DNA of 64,000 nt, from NCBI GenBank assembly GCA_014281115.1, contig JACONQ010000012.1, positions 2,356,001-2,420,000 on the forward strand. The letters are read 5' to 3'. The DNA is from Laburnicola sp. R22_1. Its lineage: Eukaryota; Ascomycota; Dothideomycetes; Pleosporales; Didymosphaeriaceae. This document shows, piece by piece, positions 13,455 through 24,648 of the stretch. The notes below the pieces were generated by a model that saw only the letters and a list, made by a program, of their open reading frames with translations, had not been told where the DNA came from and made no database searches. The position numbers and the translations under genes were made by a program. Within the stretch, counting starts at the first letter, position 1. Each line of letters opens with the position of its first letter.

Positions 13455-13772
13455 TGTCAGATATAGGGGTATTCTTAATGAGATAAGATGGAAAGTGATA
13501 TGGTTAATTAATTAATATTTTTTTTTCTTCTTGCCCCTAGAGAAGCTCGGCTATCGCGAGAAGTATCTATCTAGTGCTAAGACACACTAGTATTATTTAG
13601 AATAGTATAGGAGCAGTGCAAAATAGTGGTGCGCCGGCCTCTTTTAATTTTACAGTAAAAACACTATAATTTATACTAACTACTAGTGTGTAAAGGCCAT
13701 ATAATTAAACACACCTACCCACTATAATTTACAGTAAAATCATAGTGATTTATAGGGACTATCTATCTAACA
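13455..13772 (-). repeat. 5' LTR of the copia element
   Basis: 318 bp, same length as the left LTR, followed immediately by the TAGAC target duplication copy. Being the upstream LTR of a minus-strand element, it would have carried the promoter. Confidence 0.93.
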
Positions 13773-13777
13773 TAGAC

Positions 13778-16700
13778 CTATATTGCCTATGCTATTATAG
13801 AAGTCCTCCTACTCTTTCTTATTAGTCTTACTCTTAAAGCTATTAGCCTTGAGCTTTTTTAGGCCTACCTTATATATATCGCGCAAGAGCTTCTTATATA
13901 TACTACTATAATTAAAGATTTAGTTATCTACGCAACTCTATAGTATAAAAGGGACTTTCCTCTTACTAGTAGCAATTCTACACTTAGCTAGAGCTGCTTA
14001 GTAGGCCCTTAGATTAACTTTATTCTCAATTTTATCCTACTTCTTATATATAGCTATTAGTTTTGCCTCTAACTAGTTGCCTACTTCTTATTAATTAACT
14101 AATACATAATAATAGAATATAATAATATACTACTTTTTAAATTCTTAAAGCAAGACTATATGAGCTCTTTTTCTTTCTACGCAAGCTATTAATACTTTTA
14201 CGCTTTAGAAAGTAGTTAGTAGTCTTTATTATTATAAAACTTCTTTTAAGCTAATATTATGCAGCTTAATTAGCTAATCTAATAAAGTCTAGTATCTTTT
14301 TTTCTTTACTATAAAGTATATTACAAAATCTTTACATAATAGTATAGGCGCTATTACTAAGTGTACCTTTAAATAGTACTTTATAGTTAGTAGGATAACT
14401 TTTCTAAAAGCTATCTTGTCTGTAATATAAAAGAATAATGCTAACCTCTTTATTTCTAAATATAAAGCCCTATCTATATTAGTATATAGTATAATAAAAG
14501 ACTATAATTACTAGGTACCTTAGTAAGATCCTTCTACTTATTACGCTCGAAATTTGCTAGTATCTATAGGCCGCTGCTTAGAAGGCCCTTTAGGATATTA
14601 GAAGACTCTTTCTTAATAAATACTATAGTATAGAGTGTAATAATAGTATGTAATATAATAACTATAGTTAATATTATAGGAATAATAAAAATAGTATTAT
14701 TATTATAAAAAGTAGCTATAGGGGCTTATGCGCATAAGCGAGGCGCTAATAATACTAGCGTGTTTTTTTTACTTATCTTACTGCTTACTTAGCTACTCTA
14801 CCTTACTATTCTTCTAGCTACTTTTTTAATACTTTATAGCCTTAACTACTATATAATCTTAATTTCTAAAATAATAGTATACACTAGGCTAGCTAAATAC
14901 TCTAAACTAGTTACTAGTAAATCTTAAATATAAAAAAAGAAGCCGCTAGCTACTAAGGCTATATAAAAGGCGCCTTACAAATTACTATCTACTATACTAA
15001 AGAGAAAGCACTACTAAAAGCTAGGTAGTATATTATTATTATAGCTATTTATTATATATATATTCTAATAATATATAGCTATTATTCTTAGGAAAATTAA
15101 AAAGTACTAAAAGAGCATTAAGCTCCTTATTAGGAAAATGCTATTCTCTCGCCTTATTAAGGAAATAGCACAAGATAATAATAAGAAAAATCTGCGCTTC
15201 TAGTCTACTGTGCTAGCTGCTTTCTAAAAGGTAATAGAGGCTTTTATAGTTAGAATATTTAAAGGTATTTCTTTATACTACTCTACTTCTACTATAAAAT
15301 AAATACTAATACCTTTAGATACTAATATTAACGCTATTTATATAAAATAGGTTACTATATAGGCTAAGAATATATAGCTAGTAGATAGGTACTATAAGAA
15401 GTATATAGATACTAGGTAAATAGTAAGGCGCTTAGTTAGATTTAATATATATGTTTAATACTAAAGTTATACTTTTAGTATACTAAGTAAATATAATAAT
15501 TGCTACTATAATAATAAGGATATTTTTATAGTAATTTACTATAAAAATTATATACAGCTAATAAAAATATAATTAGTTAGACTTAATATAATCTAGTCTA
15601 TATAACTCTAATCTAACCTATACCTATTACTAGTGCAAAATCTATCGGTAGAGGTTAGGTTAAGGTTAGGGTCTTACATAAGAGAACCTAACTCTAATCT
15701 AACCTATACCTATTTGCTAGCCTACACGCTAGTAATTAGTACTATTATATTAATTAGTAATTACTATCTAGTAAGAGACTTTAACTTTATACTTTAAAAA
15801 ATCTGTTTTTAAAAGCTTAGTAAGTAGCTTACTAAGCTTTTTTTAAATTCTAGCTAATTAAAAAGCTTTATTTGCTAATTAATTAGTATTATTTTAATAG
15901 TATAGGTGCCCTATATACCCTAGGTGCACTAGTAGTATAGGTGCGCATTTTTGCGCAATCTTACGCATACACATACTAAGAAAAAAGTAGTATTACTAGT
16001 GCGCTCTAAGCGTATTTAATATGTAGGTGTGCGTAAGCGTGCTTAGAGCCGCTTAGGTGCCATAGATACTTATACTTGCTTAAAACTTTTTCTAATATAG
16101 CGTGTTTAATTTAGAGTAAAGTAGTAGGATAGAGATTTTAGAATAAATTAAACCGCTTTAACTCTTAAAAAGTGGTAAATACTATAAAGGGCTAGATTTA
16201 TATATTAGAAATTATAGGGCGCTTATAAAGTAAAAGGCCTATATTTGCTATACACTTTGCCTCTAGGGCGCTTTTATTTTGCTAGCTATTTATAATCTAG
16301 AGAACGCTAATATTAAACTAAATAGACGCTAATATAATAGAACAGAGGTATTATATTTATATATATAGGCGTTAAGTAAGCTATTATACTTCCTTTAAAA
16401 TGTAATTAATATACTAAAAAGGCGCTTAATTTCTCTATAAATACTAAAATAAGACTTATGTCTACTATATTAAGCGCGTGTTTATATATTTAGAGGTCTA
16501 TGTTTATACCTTAATATCTTACTCTCCTATTTTAGTCTTGCGTCTTATGTGGCACTTTTAGCAGAGTTATAATTTGCTAGCTATTTAATTTCTAGATATT
16601 TTCTCTATATTAAGCTAAATAGGCTCTAAGTATTCCCATTAGCAAATTTTCTATTATTCTCTTCTTGTTAACTAGATTTATATGTGGAGGCCAATTCTAG

Positions 16701-16889
16701 AAATAGATATAACTAATAAAATTAAGTAACTTAGCCCACCTTTCTTTATTTACTATAATAGTTGCTAATAAAGACTAAATCTATATTGCTCTCTATACTT
16801 GCGATGGGTAGGACTCTAACACGTATTATTAGGCTATTATTATAGGACCTAAGCGCGAAGTTAAAGGCGGAAGAGGTTTTTAATACTAT
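13778..16889. other. Degraded repeat sequence without resolvable genes
   Basis: Continuation of the old TA-rich sequence interrupted by the copia element. An inverted copy of the 33-bp tandem family lies at 15580-15740. The stretch around 15895-16080 is less TA-rich and carries GTGCG/GCGCA-type motifs but no gene. Nothing else is resolvable. Confidence 0.55.
15580..15745 (-). repeat. Inverted copy of the 33-bp tandem repeat family
   Basis: Two units containing CTCTAATCTAACCTATACCT, the complement of the unit at 4384-4560, followed by GCTAGCCTACACGCTAGT, which also has a counterpart at about 4340-4370. This suggests a second, opposite-orientation copy of the same repeat family. Confidence 0.5.
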
Positions 16890-17175
16890 TGTCAGATACG
16901 TAAGTATCTTTAATAAGATGAGATGAAAGTGATGGATTAATTGTCGAGTGATCTCTATCGGAGAAGCTCAGCTATCGTACGCAATATCTATCTAGCGCTA
17001 AGACGCACTAGTAATAGTGCGGAGTAGTGTAATAGTAGTACGCTAGTCTTCTTTGTATATTTTATAGTGATCTTACAGTGAAATCACTATAAGTTATATT
17101 AACTGTCGTTATAAGGAGACTATGTGATCGAACGCACGTGACTACTAGATTTCACAGTAAAATTACAGTAACGTA

Positions 17176-19036
17176 CTTTGCACTCGAGTCGGACACTCCA
17201 TTGAGTCGGACACTTTGCCAAGACCCCACTAAGTTCTGTACTATTCACGATAGTATAGAGTCAACATGAACTATTTTCAATAGTCTAAATAGGCTAAACT
17301 ATTCAGAATCTACTTCTATAAGCTGCCTACAGGTTTTTTTATTGTGCCCAGGCTTGCCGCAGCGTCCACAGCGCTGTTGAGCGGATTCGCCTCCATCAGT
17401 GCGCACCCTCTTCTTTGCCTTCTTGCCATTACTACGCACCCTAAAGTCCTTTAGAGTAGCTAGTCGCTGGCCTTCTTTAACTGTAAGGACTCCTTCTTGC
17501 TGCAATTGCTTTCTTTTATATGATTTACGTTGTGTAGCGGCCTTATTGGCAGCTTGAAGTTTGGCGTTGCGTTTGGTCATCAACACTAAAGAATGCCCTA
17601 TTAGCTTGGCGCCTTTAACGAGCTTTTCCACCGCCTTAACTATATAAGTTGGGGAACTATCTATATGCCTTTGAATCCTCTGCTTAACTAGCGTCGATTG
17701 CGATCTAAGTTCTGTACTATTTCGCGGAGTTTGCGACTCCTATGTACTATTGCGAATAGTACAAAGTGGAGGCGTACGCAGGCGGACGTCAAGCTGCGAT
17801 ATTACAGCTTCTAGGTTGTGGGGCACTAGGCTAGCACCTTGAAAGCCTCCTTTAATATTACTTTTAGTAAACGAAGCCTTGAAAGCAGCAATAAAGCAAG
17901 ATAGGAACTTAATTTTAGTGATGTGCGTGATGTGGTTGCGCATTAAATTCTTAGCTTGGCGCCTATACGCCTTTTTTAAAGGCGCGAAACAGCCTACATT
18001 AAGTGGCTGCAAGAGGTGCGACGAATGCGAGGGCATACAGAGAGTAATAATATTGCTCTTCTTGCAGTAATCCTGGAATTCGAGCGAGTTGTGACTTTTG
18101 TGGCCATTGATAATGAGCAAACGTGCTCTACTAGTAGTACGCCTCTTTGTATGCTTATTAAAGTGCTTTAGCCATTGCAGACCAAGCTTATTTGTTGTCT
18201 AGCCGTTCTTAGAGACTGCAATAACCTAATTATGAGGTAGATCCTTCTCCTTATACTAGGCGGAGAGGTGGTGCTTGCCCCCGAAGATAATGAAGGGTGG
18301 GATCCACTAACCTATTGCGTTGATGCCTTGGATAACTGTTGTCCACTCCCTATTGCCCTGCTGCACCTGCTTTGGCCGTCCTCGACGCTTAGAGCCTGTG
18401 ACTACTGCTTTAGTTAATATTATGCCTATTATAAAGCCTGCTTTATTAAAATTGTAGGTGTCCTTGTCTAGGATACTATGTTTGGCCTTTATATTCTCTA
18501 TAAGCTGGAACTAGTCTTGTATTACCTTAGGATCCTTCTAGAGAGCTCTCTTGTAGTTGTACTTTTGATTGAACTTGACTTTAAGCTCTGGCTGGCGCTT
18601 AATAAAGTCATAAGGCCACCTCTAGCTAACTAGCTTGTAGTGGCGTGTAGCTAGTAAAGAATTAGCTATATCTTTTATAGCATTGAGCCGAGGCGGAAAT
18701 TCTCGCGCGTCTAGGTCGAGTATATGCTCCACAATCGCCTGCTCCTCTCTTATAGTAAGTCTTATTTTGTTGGGTGCGCAGTCGCGTCTAAACGTCTTTC
18801 TAGCGCGTTAATCGCTAAGTGTACTTTGAGAGACGTTGTAGATAGCTGCAGCGCGTCGCTGAGAGAGTGTCGCGTCTCGTTTAATAGCCTGGATCGCAAG
18901 CTGTATACGCGCTTCTTTTAACGCTAGTGGTTTGTTGTGTGGTTAAGGCATCGCGTTATACTATTGCTGATAGTACGTTTTGGTGGGGTCTTGGCAAAGT
19001 GTCCGACTCGATGGAGTGTCCGACTCGAGTGCAAAG
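17176..19036 (-). mobile_element. Fot1/pogo DNA transposon nested in a solo LTR
   Basis: 1861 bp, bounded by TA on both sides (17174-17175 and 19037-19038), the family's target duplication. The 54-bp terminal inverted repeats (17176-17229 and 18983-19036) begin CTTTGCACTCGAGTCGGACA and are nearly perfect. Each contains the motif GAGTCGGACACT twice, probably transposase binding sites. It carries one transposase frame on the minus strand. Confidence 0.93.
17299..18950 (-). pseudogene. Fot1/pogo transposase pseudogene with CCHC knuckle
   Basis: Minus-strand transposase filling the nested element. Order: N-terminal HTH (QRRAAAIYNVSQSTLSD, about 18830), a CENP-B-like segment, the DDE core with YNFNKAGFIIG (about 18430-18460) where the usual Asp-Glu is Asn-Lys, then LLIINGHKSH (about 18100-18120) where the second catalytic Asp is Asn, then LLQPLNVGCF. 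The C-terminal open stretch (17299-17631) ends in a CCHC zinc knuckle, CGRCGKPGHNKKTC. Several TAG codons interrupt the frame, and both catalytic Asp losses are G-to-A. Terminal repeats are intact, so it may still be mobilised in trans, although the encoded enzyme is dead. Confidence 0.85.
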
Positions 19037-19276
19037 TACGTTAATTTCTAGTAACCTAATATCTGATAACTATATAAGGCAGAGGCTCGATTCTACTAAA
19101 ATGTGTATAGTATAGGTCTATAAGGCATTACAAATTCTACTAGTATAGACTAGTATACTACTCGCGCAAGTTATAATTAGAAAGGTAATTACAGTCAACT
19201 CTCGTTATAACGATTAATCCGTGCACAGCAAATTCTATCGTTATATCGAAATATCGTTTAATCGATGATTATTAAG

Positions 19277-20880
19277 CTAGTCTTGGCGGACTTGCAGCCA
19301 CTCCGAAATTGTTGACTGCCTTATACTTCTGATTGACTGAGCTTTTAACGACCTCTCTAGCCGCTTTATATAGGATATATCCTTATACTTTGCAGTCTCC
19401 TGATACTCCTGATAGCAGAGTAGAACCTGTACAGCCTGAAGAGCCTCTGCAACGCTTGGAGTAGGAGGAGGTAGCACCTCCTCCTCTTCCTCTAATCCTT
19501 GAACAAGCCCTAGCTAAGCAACTACGATATCCTGTAGGGATGTATCCTCCTCTTCCTCCTCTAAATCCTCATCTACTGGATTGAGAAAGTTCTCTATAGC
19601 CATAGGATCCTGGATCTGGCCAGCCTGGGCAGCAGCCTGATATAGACTCTCTATTGGCTCCTCTCTATTAAGTCTAGAGCTAGGATCTAGCCACCTCTTC
19701 GGGATGCACGTGCTCTTGATGTAGCAGTGTAGGATAGTAGTATCCTTAATATCGAGCAGCCATGATTTAGCTATCCAGTGGAGCGTATAGAGAATCGTCA
19801 TGAATTTGAATGGATTAAGGCCAAGGTTGTAGTGTTTAACCGTGAACGCTAGCCACTGCCTTTGGTAGTAGGTCTTGAAGTTCTGGATAATACCCTAATT
19901 AAGAGGCTGATACATGCTTGTTGAGTTCTTTGGTAAGAGCTAGATTGCGATATTAGACAGAGGCGGCGATTGTTGAAGGCCAGAAAGATGGGCCGAGTAG
20001 TTGTCCATGAGAAGAACAACCTTCCTTAAGCCAATATAGCTATAGAATGCAGCAAGCCACTTAGCTATAATAGATGTGTTTACCCAGCCCTTCTTGGAGG
20101 CCCCCTAGACACAGCTAATAGCTAATATATTAACTCCTTGCAAAGCTCGAGGCTGTTTTGACTTTCCTATCACCTATGGTGCTACGCGCTTAGTACTAGT
20201 AGCGTTGCAGCAGAGTATGATAGATACCCTAGCTTTATCTTTCTTAACACCAGGCATTGAGGCAGTAGCTAGCCCTCTTGATATTGCCCACCTCCAGTAT
20301 AGCCCAGTCTCGTCCATGTTGAATATATCGCTGTCTGGGTATCGGATGCAGATGTTTTGTACATCTACCATCTCGGCTGCTGTTTGCGTTGGTACAGAGC
20401 TCTGCTCGCCGTGCTGTGTAACCTCTGCTATCCTATATCGCTGCTTGAATTTTGATACCCAGCCAGACGAGAACTTAGGAATAGCCTGGCCCTGGTAGGC
20501 TGGAATCTGACGCCAGATCTCTCGAGCTTTCTCAGCAAGTATATCGCCTGATACTAGTCCCCCTCGCACTTGTATTCCCTGCTGCCACTCATACAGGATA
20601 GACTCAAGCAGAGGCCAGGCAGCCGCTCGTGAGCGGTAGGCTGTATCGGATATGGATGTACCGGAGGCGGAGGCGGAGGCGGAGGCGGAGGCAGGTAGGG
20701 CGTCGAGGTGTCGAAAGCGATTGTTGAGAGACTCAGATACAGTTGATTGGGAGAGCTTTCTGCTAAATTTAGCTTTAAACCATGCGATGATAGCTTTCTG
20801 TCGTGGCTGTGGTTGCTGAGAGAAGGCCTAGGCGCGGAGAGCCTTCCTCTCATGATTGGATATCCCCTTGCGGCCTATAG
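19277..20880 (-). pseudogene. Tigger/pogo-like transposase pseudogene
   Basis: One continuous minus-strand frame interrupted only by about six TAG stops and no frameshift. The N-terminal HTH (SNHERKALRA, then IIAWFKAKFSRKLSQSTV) precedes a CENP-B-type HTH (IPKFSSGWVSKFKQRY). The DDE core has both Asp motifs intact: IFNMDETGLYW at about 20310-20340 and VVLLMDNYSAH at about 20005-20040. The acidic C-terminus (VDEDLEEEEED) is usual for the family. A hexanucleotide run (GGCGGA)n at 20651-20692 encodes an Ala-Ser repeat between the two N-terminal domains. All stops look like Gln or Trp codons turned to TAG by RIP. Confidence 0.85.
20651..20692 (+). repeat. (GGAGGC)n hexanucleotide microsatellite
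   Basis: About six to seven copies of GGAGGC inside the transposase frame, read on the minus strand as alternating Ala and Ser codons. Length is a multiple of three, so it keeps frame. Confidence 0.8.
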
Positions 20881-21033
20881 CTTCTATAACGATACTTGGC
20901 GCTGAAGTGGTATTAGATATTGAATATCGGATACAGGGGTAGATTGTGTGGAGTTGAATCCGTGCAAGCGAAAAATATCGCTATATCGAGGATATCGCTA
21001 AAACGGACATCGTTATAACGAGAGTTGACTGTA

Positions 21034-21376
21034 ATAAAAATTAACTAGCGGCGGTACTTACTTAAGTGCTCCTTATCTAGAATAATATAGTATAGACTTG
21101 TCGCATCTAGGTAAGAGACACAATTGCGGCGTTAGAAGCTAATTATAAGGGCGCCACTAGGACGCCCAACAGTTAATAAGGCAGAATAGGATAATATTAG
21201 AAGGTAAGTGGTGATGAGACGAATCGCTACCCGCTCTTATCCAAAGTGAGGAGGTTTTTATCTAAACCCCCGCTAGGCCCAAAGGAGACATAAGTCCCCA
21301 TTTGGCCACCTAAGCGACAAGGAGGCCTTACACTAATAGAAGATATTTAGGGATAAGGGTAATAAATTAGTTAAAG
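21034..21376. other. Partly degraded sequence, origin unknown
   Basis: The stretch at about 21120-21340 has near-normal composition and mixed CA/TG content compared with its surroundings. I recognised no coding frame, terminus or RNA gene. Confidence 0.4.
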
Positions 21377-21668
21377 TGTTAGATAGACAGTCACTGTGAA
21401 ATCCAGTGGGTAGGTGTGTACGATCATATGGCCCCTTACAGTGGTAATCAGTGTAAATCATAGTGATTTCACTGTGAAATACACTAAGGAGGCTGGCGCA
21501 CTACTGTTTTACACTGCCCCTGTACTATTCTAAATAGTACTAGTGCGGCTTAGTACTAGATAGTTACTTCTCGCGGTAGCCGAGCTTCTCCGACAGAACA
21601 CACACAATCAATCAATCAACCCACTACTTTTCCATCTCAACTCATCAAGAATACCCGTATATTTGACA
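21377..21668 (-). mobile_element. Second solo LTR of the copia family
   Basis: 292 bp, TGTTAGATAGACAG at the left and ending ATTTGACA at the right. It is flanked by a perfect 5-bp target duplication TAAAG (21372-21376, 21669-21673). It shares the GAGAAGCTCGGCTACCGCGAGAAG-like core (minus strand) and the TAGAATAGTAC block with the copia LTRs. It is less mutated than those LTRs and shorter by about 26 bp. No coding sequence adjoins it, hence solo. Confidence 0.88.
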
Positions 21669-21673
21669 TAAAG

Positions 21674-24119
21674 ATTAAATAAGGATTAAACGCCTATATT
21701 ATATAGAAGCGGTAATAAAGGCGATATAATAAATTAGAAATGTGGAAGGCTAGTACTATGCCCACGTATAATCTGCTAGAGGAGATAGAAGTTATTCCCT
21801 AAAGTATACTAATATCTAAATCTTAGAGTAGGGACGTGTCCTATTTTACTTTAAAATAATAGTAGAGTAAGGGTATAGTCCCACGTTTATTTTAATCTAA
21901 TTAAAGAAATATCTACTCTTTAGTCTCTTTAGTTAAAATACTCCAAAGTACTTTTATTAAAGCTACTCTATTTTAACTACATCTAAGTATTCTTTAAGAA
22001 ATTTACTAATCTTATCCCTCTAAAACTTATTATATAGATTAGCATTATAAGTAGTTATATACTCCTAATACTTAGAGTACTAACTAGCTATATCCTAGTT
22101 AATAATACCTACAATCTTATTCTCTTTAATAAGTATATTTATACTATTTAGGTCGCCATAAGTAAAGTAGGTAGAGAACTATACCTTTTTATATTTTTCT
22201 ACTAGTTTATTAACCTCTAGAATCTATTTTAAACATATAGTAATCTTATTACAAAGAAATAAGTAAAAGTCGCAAATTAAATAGAAAGGTCTAAATTCTT
22301 CTACGCCGTCAGAGAGACACATATTATAAAGCTTGCCACTATTAACACCTTTAACTATACTAAAACTTAGGAGTTTAAGCCTTCTTATCTCCTCTATATA
22401 AGCTTTTAGTTGCCTTATTAAATGCTTCTTAGACTCTTTAGGCCGGCTCTCCTAGTTGTGGCTAATAAGAAAGCTAGCTATATAGGACATAACAATATAT
22501 GTAACTCTGTTCCTTTTAAATATAGAATATAATTTTAGTACTAGAATAGAGGTATAAGAGACAATAAATTACATTATAGCCACTTTAAAAAGGTGCTAAA
22601 GCGGGCCACACTTAATACACACGCTATGTGTAAAAAAGAAAACGGACACATTATATAGGCGGAAACGCTTTAAGATTATAATAGCTATAATTATAAGATA
22701 ACGCTAAAGCTATAAGGCATTAATCGGACCATTATAGTTCTGCTATTTAAAATTAGATTAAGCAATAGGTTTAGTATACACATCTTACTATAACTAAGTA
22801 TTATAGTAGTTATACGCAGAATTATAGCTAGGGCTAAGCTAGTTTACGCTCCTTTGTCTTTATAATAGTAAATAAGTTAATAGAAAAGTAAGAATATAGA
22901 TCTAAATAATAGAAAATAAAAGATTGCGGGTAAGGATTAGACCGAAACTACTAAGCCTCGGCTCCCTTTATAATAAAAGAGGCAGGAGTCTCTAAACCTT
23001 TAACCACTACTTATTCTACAGCTATAATATCTAGTGCCTACACATTCCTCCCCTAATATTCTAATTTATTTCTTTATTCATATCCGTTTATAGTTAACCT
23101 AACCTTTTATAGATTTTAAGACTTAATAGTAAGTATAACTAAGGTTTATAGCTAAAGTATGTAAAAAAAAAGGGCGTAATTAGGATTAACTACTATAAAA
23201 AGCTAAAGTATAATGCGTATAATTAGTAAAGGGCTAATTATATAATAGCTATAGAATAATTAAACTATAGAATAGTAATCTTAAAGTTACTATTTAACTA
23301 TAAAGCTCTAAAGGGTAGTAAAAATAATAGAATTGCTATAGGCAATAAATAGCCCTTTATGCTATATTTATATCTTAGTACCTTTATCCTATTCTTAATA
23401 TAGGTTCTTCTATTATTACTACTACTAAGGTAGTTAGCTTTTATATAAGAACGCGCAATAGCTATAACTAATTTAAAAAACTTTCTCTTAAATTATAGAA
23501 ATACTATAAGTAAAGAAGTAAAATTATTAATAATAATAAGGATAATAAGCTTCTTAAGAAGCTCTAGCTACTATAGCTACACCTTTAGATCTTAGAAGAT
23601 TAAGCTAGTAAGAATATTTATTTAAACTATAGTACTATCTTTTCTAAAAATAGAAGGTATATAAGAGAAAAAAATAAGAACTATATTAAAAAGTAATATA
23701 ATACCCTTAACGCTATTCTTATAAGGTAGTCCTATAGCCTTACTATTAGTAATAAGGCTATAATTAACTAAATTAATAAGTAGCAAAATAATAGATAAAT
23801 CTAGGACCTTAAGGACTTAAAGTAGAGACAACCCTAAATAATTAATATAATTATTAACTTTAAACTATACACTATATAAAACTTAACAAAGTACTTAATA
23901 GGTCTATATTAAAGACCTCTAATATTCTAATATTCTAACGTTCTAACGTCTCCTCTATCGCGATAACACCCCCACAATAACAATGCTGTTCTAGCTTCTA
24001 TATTTAATACTCATAACTTTATATCTATTTAATTAGAAGGTATATAAATCTAAGGTAATTATACATTCTAACTATTTCCTATATACGCTCTTATATACCC
24101 AGCTCCTACTTCTCCTTAC
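21674..24119. other. Degraded repeat sequence without resolvable genes
   Basis: TA-rich, stop-saturated DNA. No termini, coding remnants or RNA genes resolved. Confidence 0.55.
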
Positions 24120-24632
24120 TACTACCTTCTTAAGAACCTTTACGTGCTCTATCTTTTTATTATCCTTCTTTTTCTTCTTCTCCTTTTTAGCCTTATATAG
24201 CTATATGCGTGTATAGTAGTAATTATTATTAATAAGTATTACTAGTAAATAGTTAAAATAGTGTAAATAAAGTATTAATTTTAGATCTATTTATATTATA
24301 TAAGCGTTAATAAGTATAGTAAAATTAAAATTAAACTTACTATAATAAACTAAATAAGTTATTTTTTAAATAGTAGGTGTAGATAAGCAAATATAGCTAT
24401 TAGAGATATACTAGCGCATACTAGAGAAGCAGCTTTTAATATTACTATAGCTTTTCTTATTAGTAAAGTATAAGGTACCTATAGAGTTATATATAATAAA
24501 AGTATAGTTATAGTATATATATATACGTATCTAGTTAAACTTTAGTTTAGCTCCTTATAAGTTACTTATCGCCTAAAATAAAATTGGCCCCTTTTACTAA
24601 CAAAATTATGTTAGTTGTAACAATTGTCTCCT
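24120..24632 (+). repeat. Dispersed repeat, copy A (most mutated)
   Basis: About 510 bp homologous, in the same orientation, to 40560-41039 (copy B); its last ~150 bp also match 42472-42607 (copy C). Shared landmarks: AGTAAATAGTTA, TTTTAGATCTAT, CTTACTATAATAAACTA, AGTTAAACTTTAGTTTAGCT and an end of the form AACAAAAT..TGT..GTTG.AAC. Relative to C this copy carries the most C-to-T and G-to-A changes. It abuts the RING-ankyrin gene. Confidence 0.75.
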
Positions 24633-24648
24633 ACCCCTTATTAGCGCA

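Larger units (their letters stand above)
8275..13772 (-). mobile_element. Full-length Ty1/copia LTR retrotransposon
   Basis: A 5498-bp element on the minus strand, bounded by two 318-bp direct repeats that begin TGTCAG/TGTTAG and end in CA on the strand shown. It is flanked by a perfect 5-bp target duplication, TAGAC, at 8270-8274 and 13773-13777. Minus-strand coding remnants run in the order zinc knuckle, integrase, reverse transcriptase, RNase H, which is the Ty1/copia order (integrase before RT). Composition is milder than the surrounding block, so it inserted after the host sequence had already been degraded. All coding is broken by stops. Confidence 0.95.
16890..19068 (+). mobile_element. 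Solo LTR of the copia family, split by a Fot1 insertion
   Basis: LTR-like sequence starts TGTCAG at 16890 and ends ATCTGATA at 19068. It is interrupted at 17174 by the Fot1/pogo element and resumes at 19037. Without the insertion it is about 316 bp, close to the 318-bp copia LTRs, and shares their internal landmarks (GAGAAGCTC, GCTATCG, CTATCTAG). A 5-bp target duplication ACTAT flanks it (16885-16889 and 19069-19073), so it is a genuine solo LTR left by LTR-LTR recombination. It lies in the opposite orientation to the copia LTRs on the minus strand if the TGTCAG end is taken as 5'; the LTR ends are near-symmetric, so I give orientation low weight. Confidence 0.85.
19192..21031 (-). mobile_element. 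Tigger/pogo-like DNA transposon
   Basis: 1840 bp between TA target duplications (19190-19191, 21032-21033). Terminal inverted repeats start CAGTCAACTCTCGTTATAAC and match perfectly for about 22 bp; a subterminal AATCCGTGCA block is also shared by both ends. The transposase lies on the minus strand. The TIR start CAGT and CGTTATAACG core are typical of pogo/Tigger elements. Confidence 0.93.
2900..24632. repeat. AT-rich RIP-degraded repeat block (AT isochore)
   Basis: About 21.7 kb of extremely TA-rich DNA. Dinucleotides CA and TG are scarce while TA is abundant, and no long open frame survives on either strand. Wherever an old coding frame can be followed, it is broken by TAG/TAA at CAG, CAA or TGG sites. 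This is the classic result of repeat-induced point mutation acting on transposons in Pezizomycotina. Younger insertions inside (listed separately) have more normal composition and identifiable termini. Confidence 0.9.
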
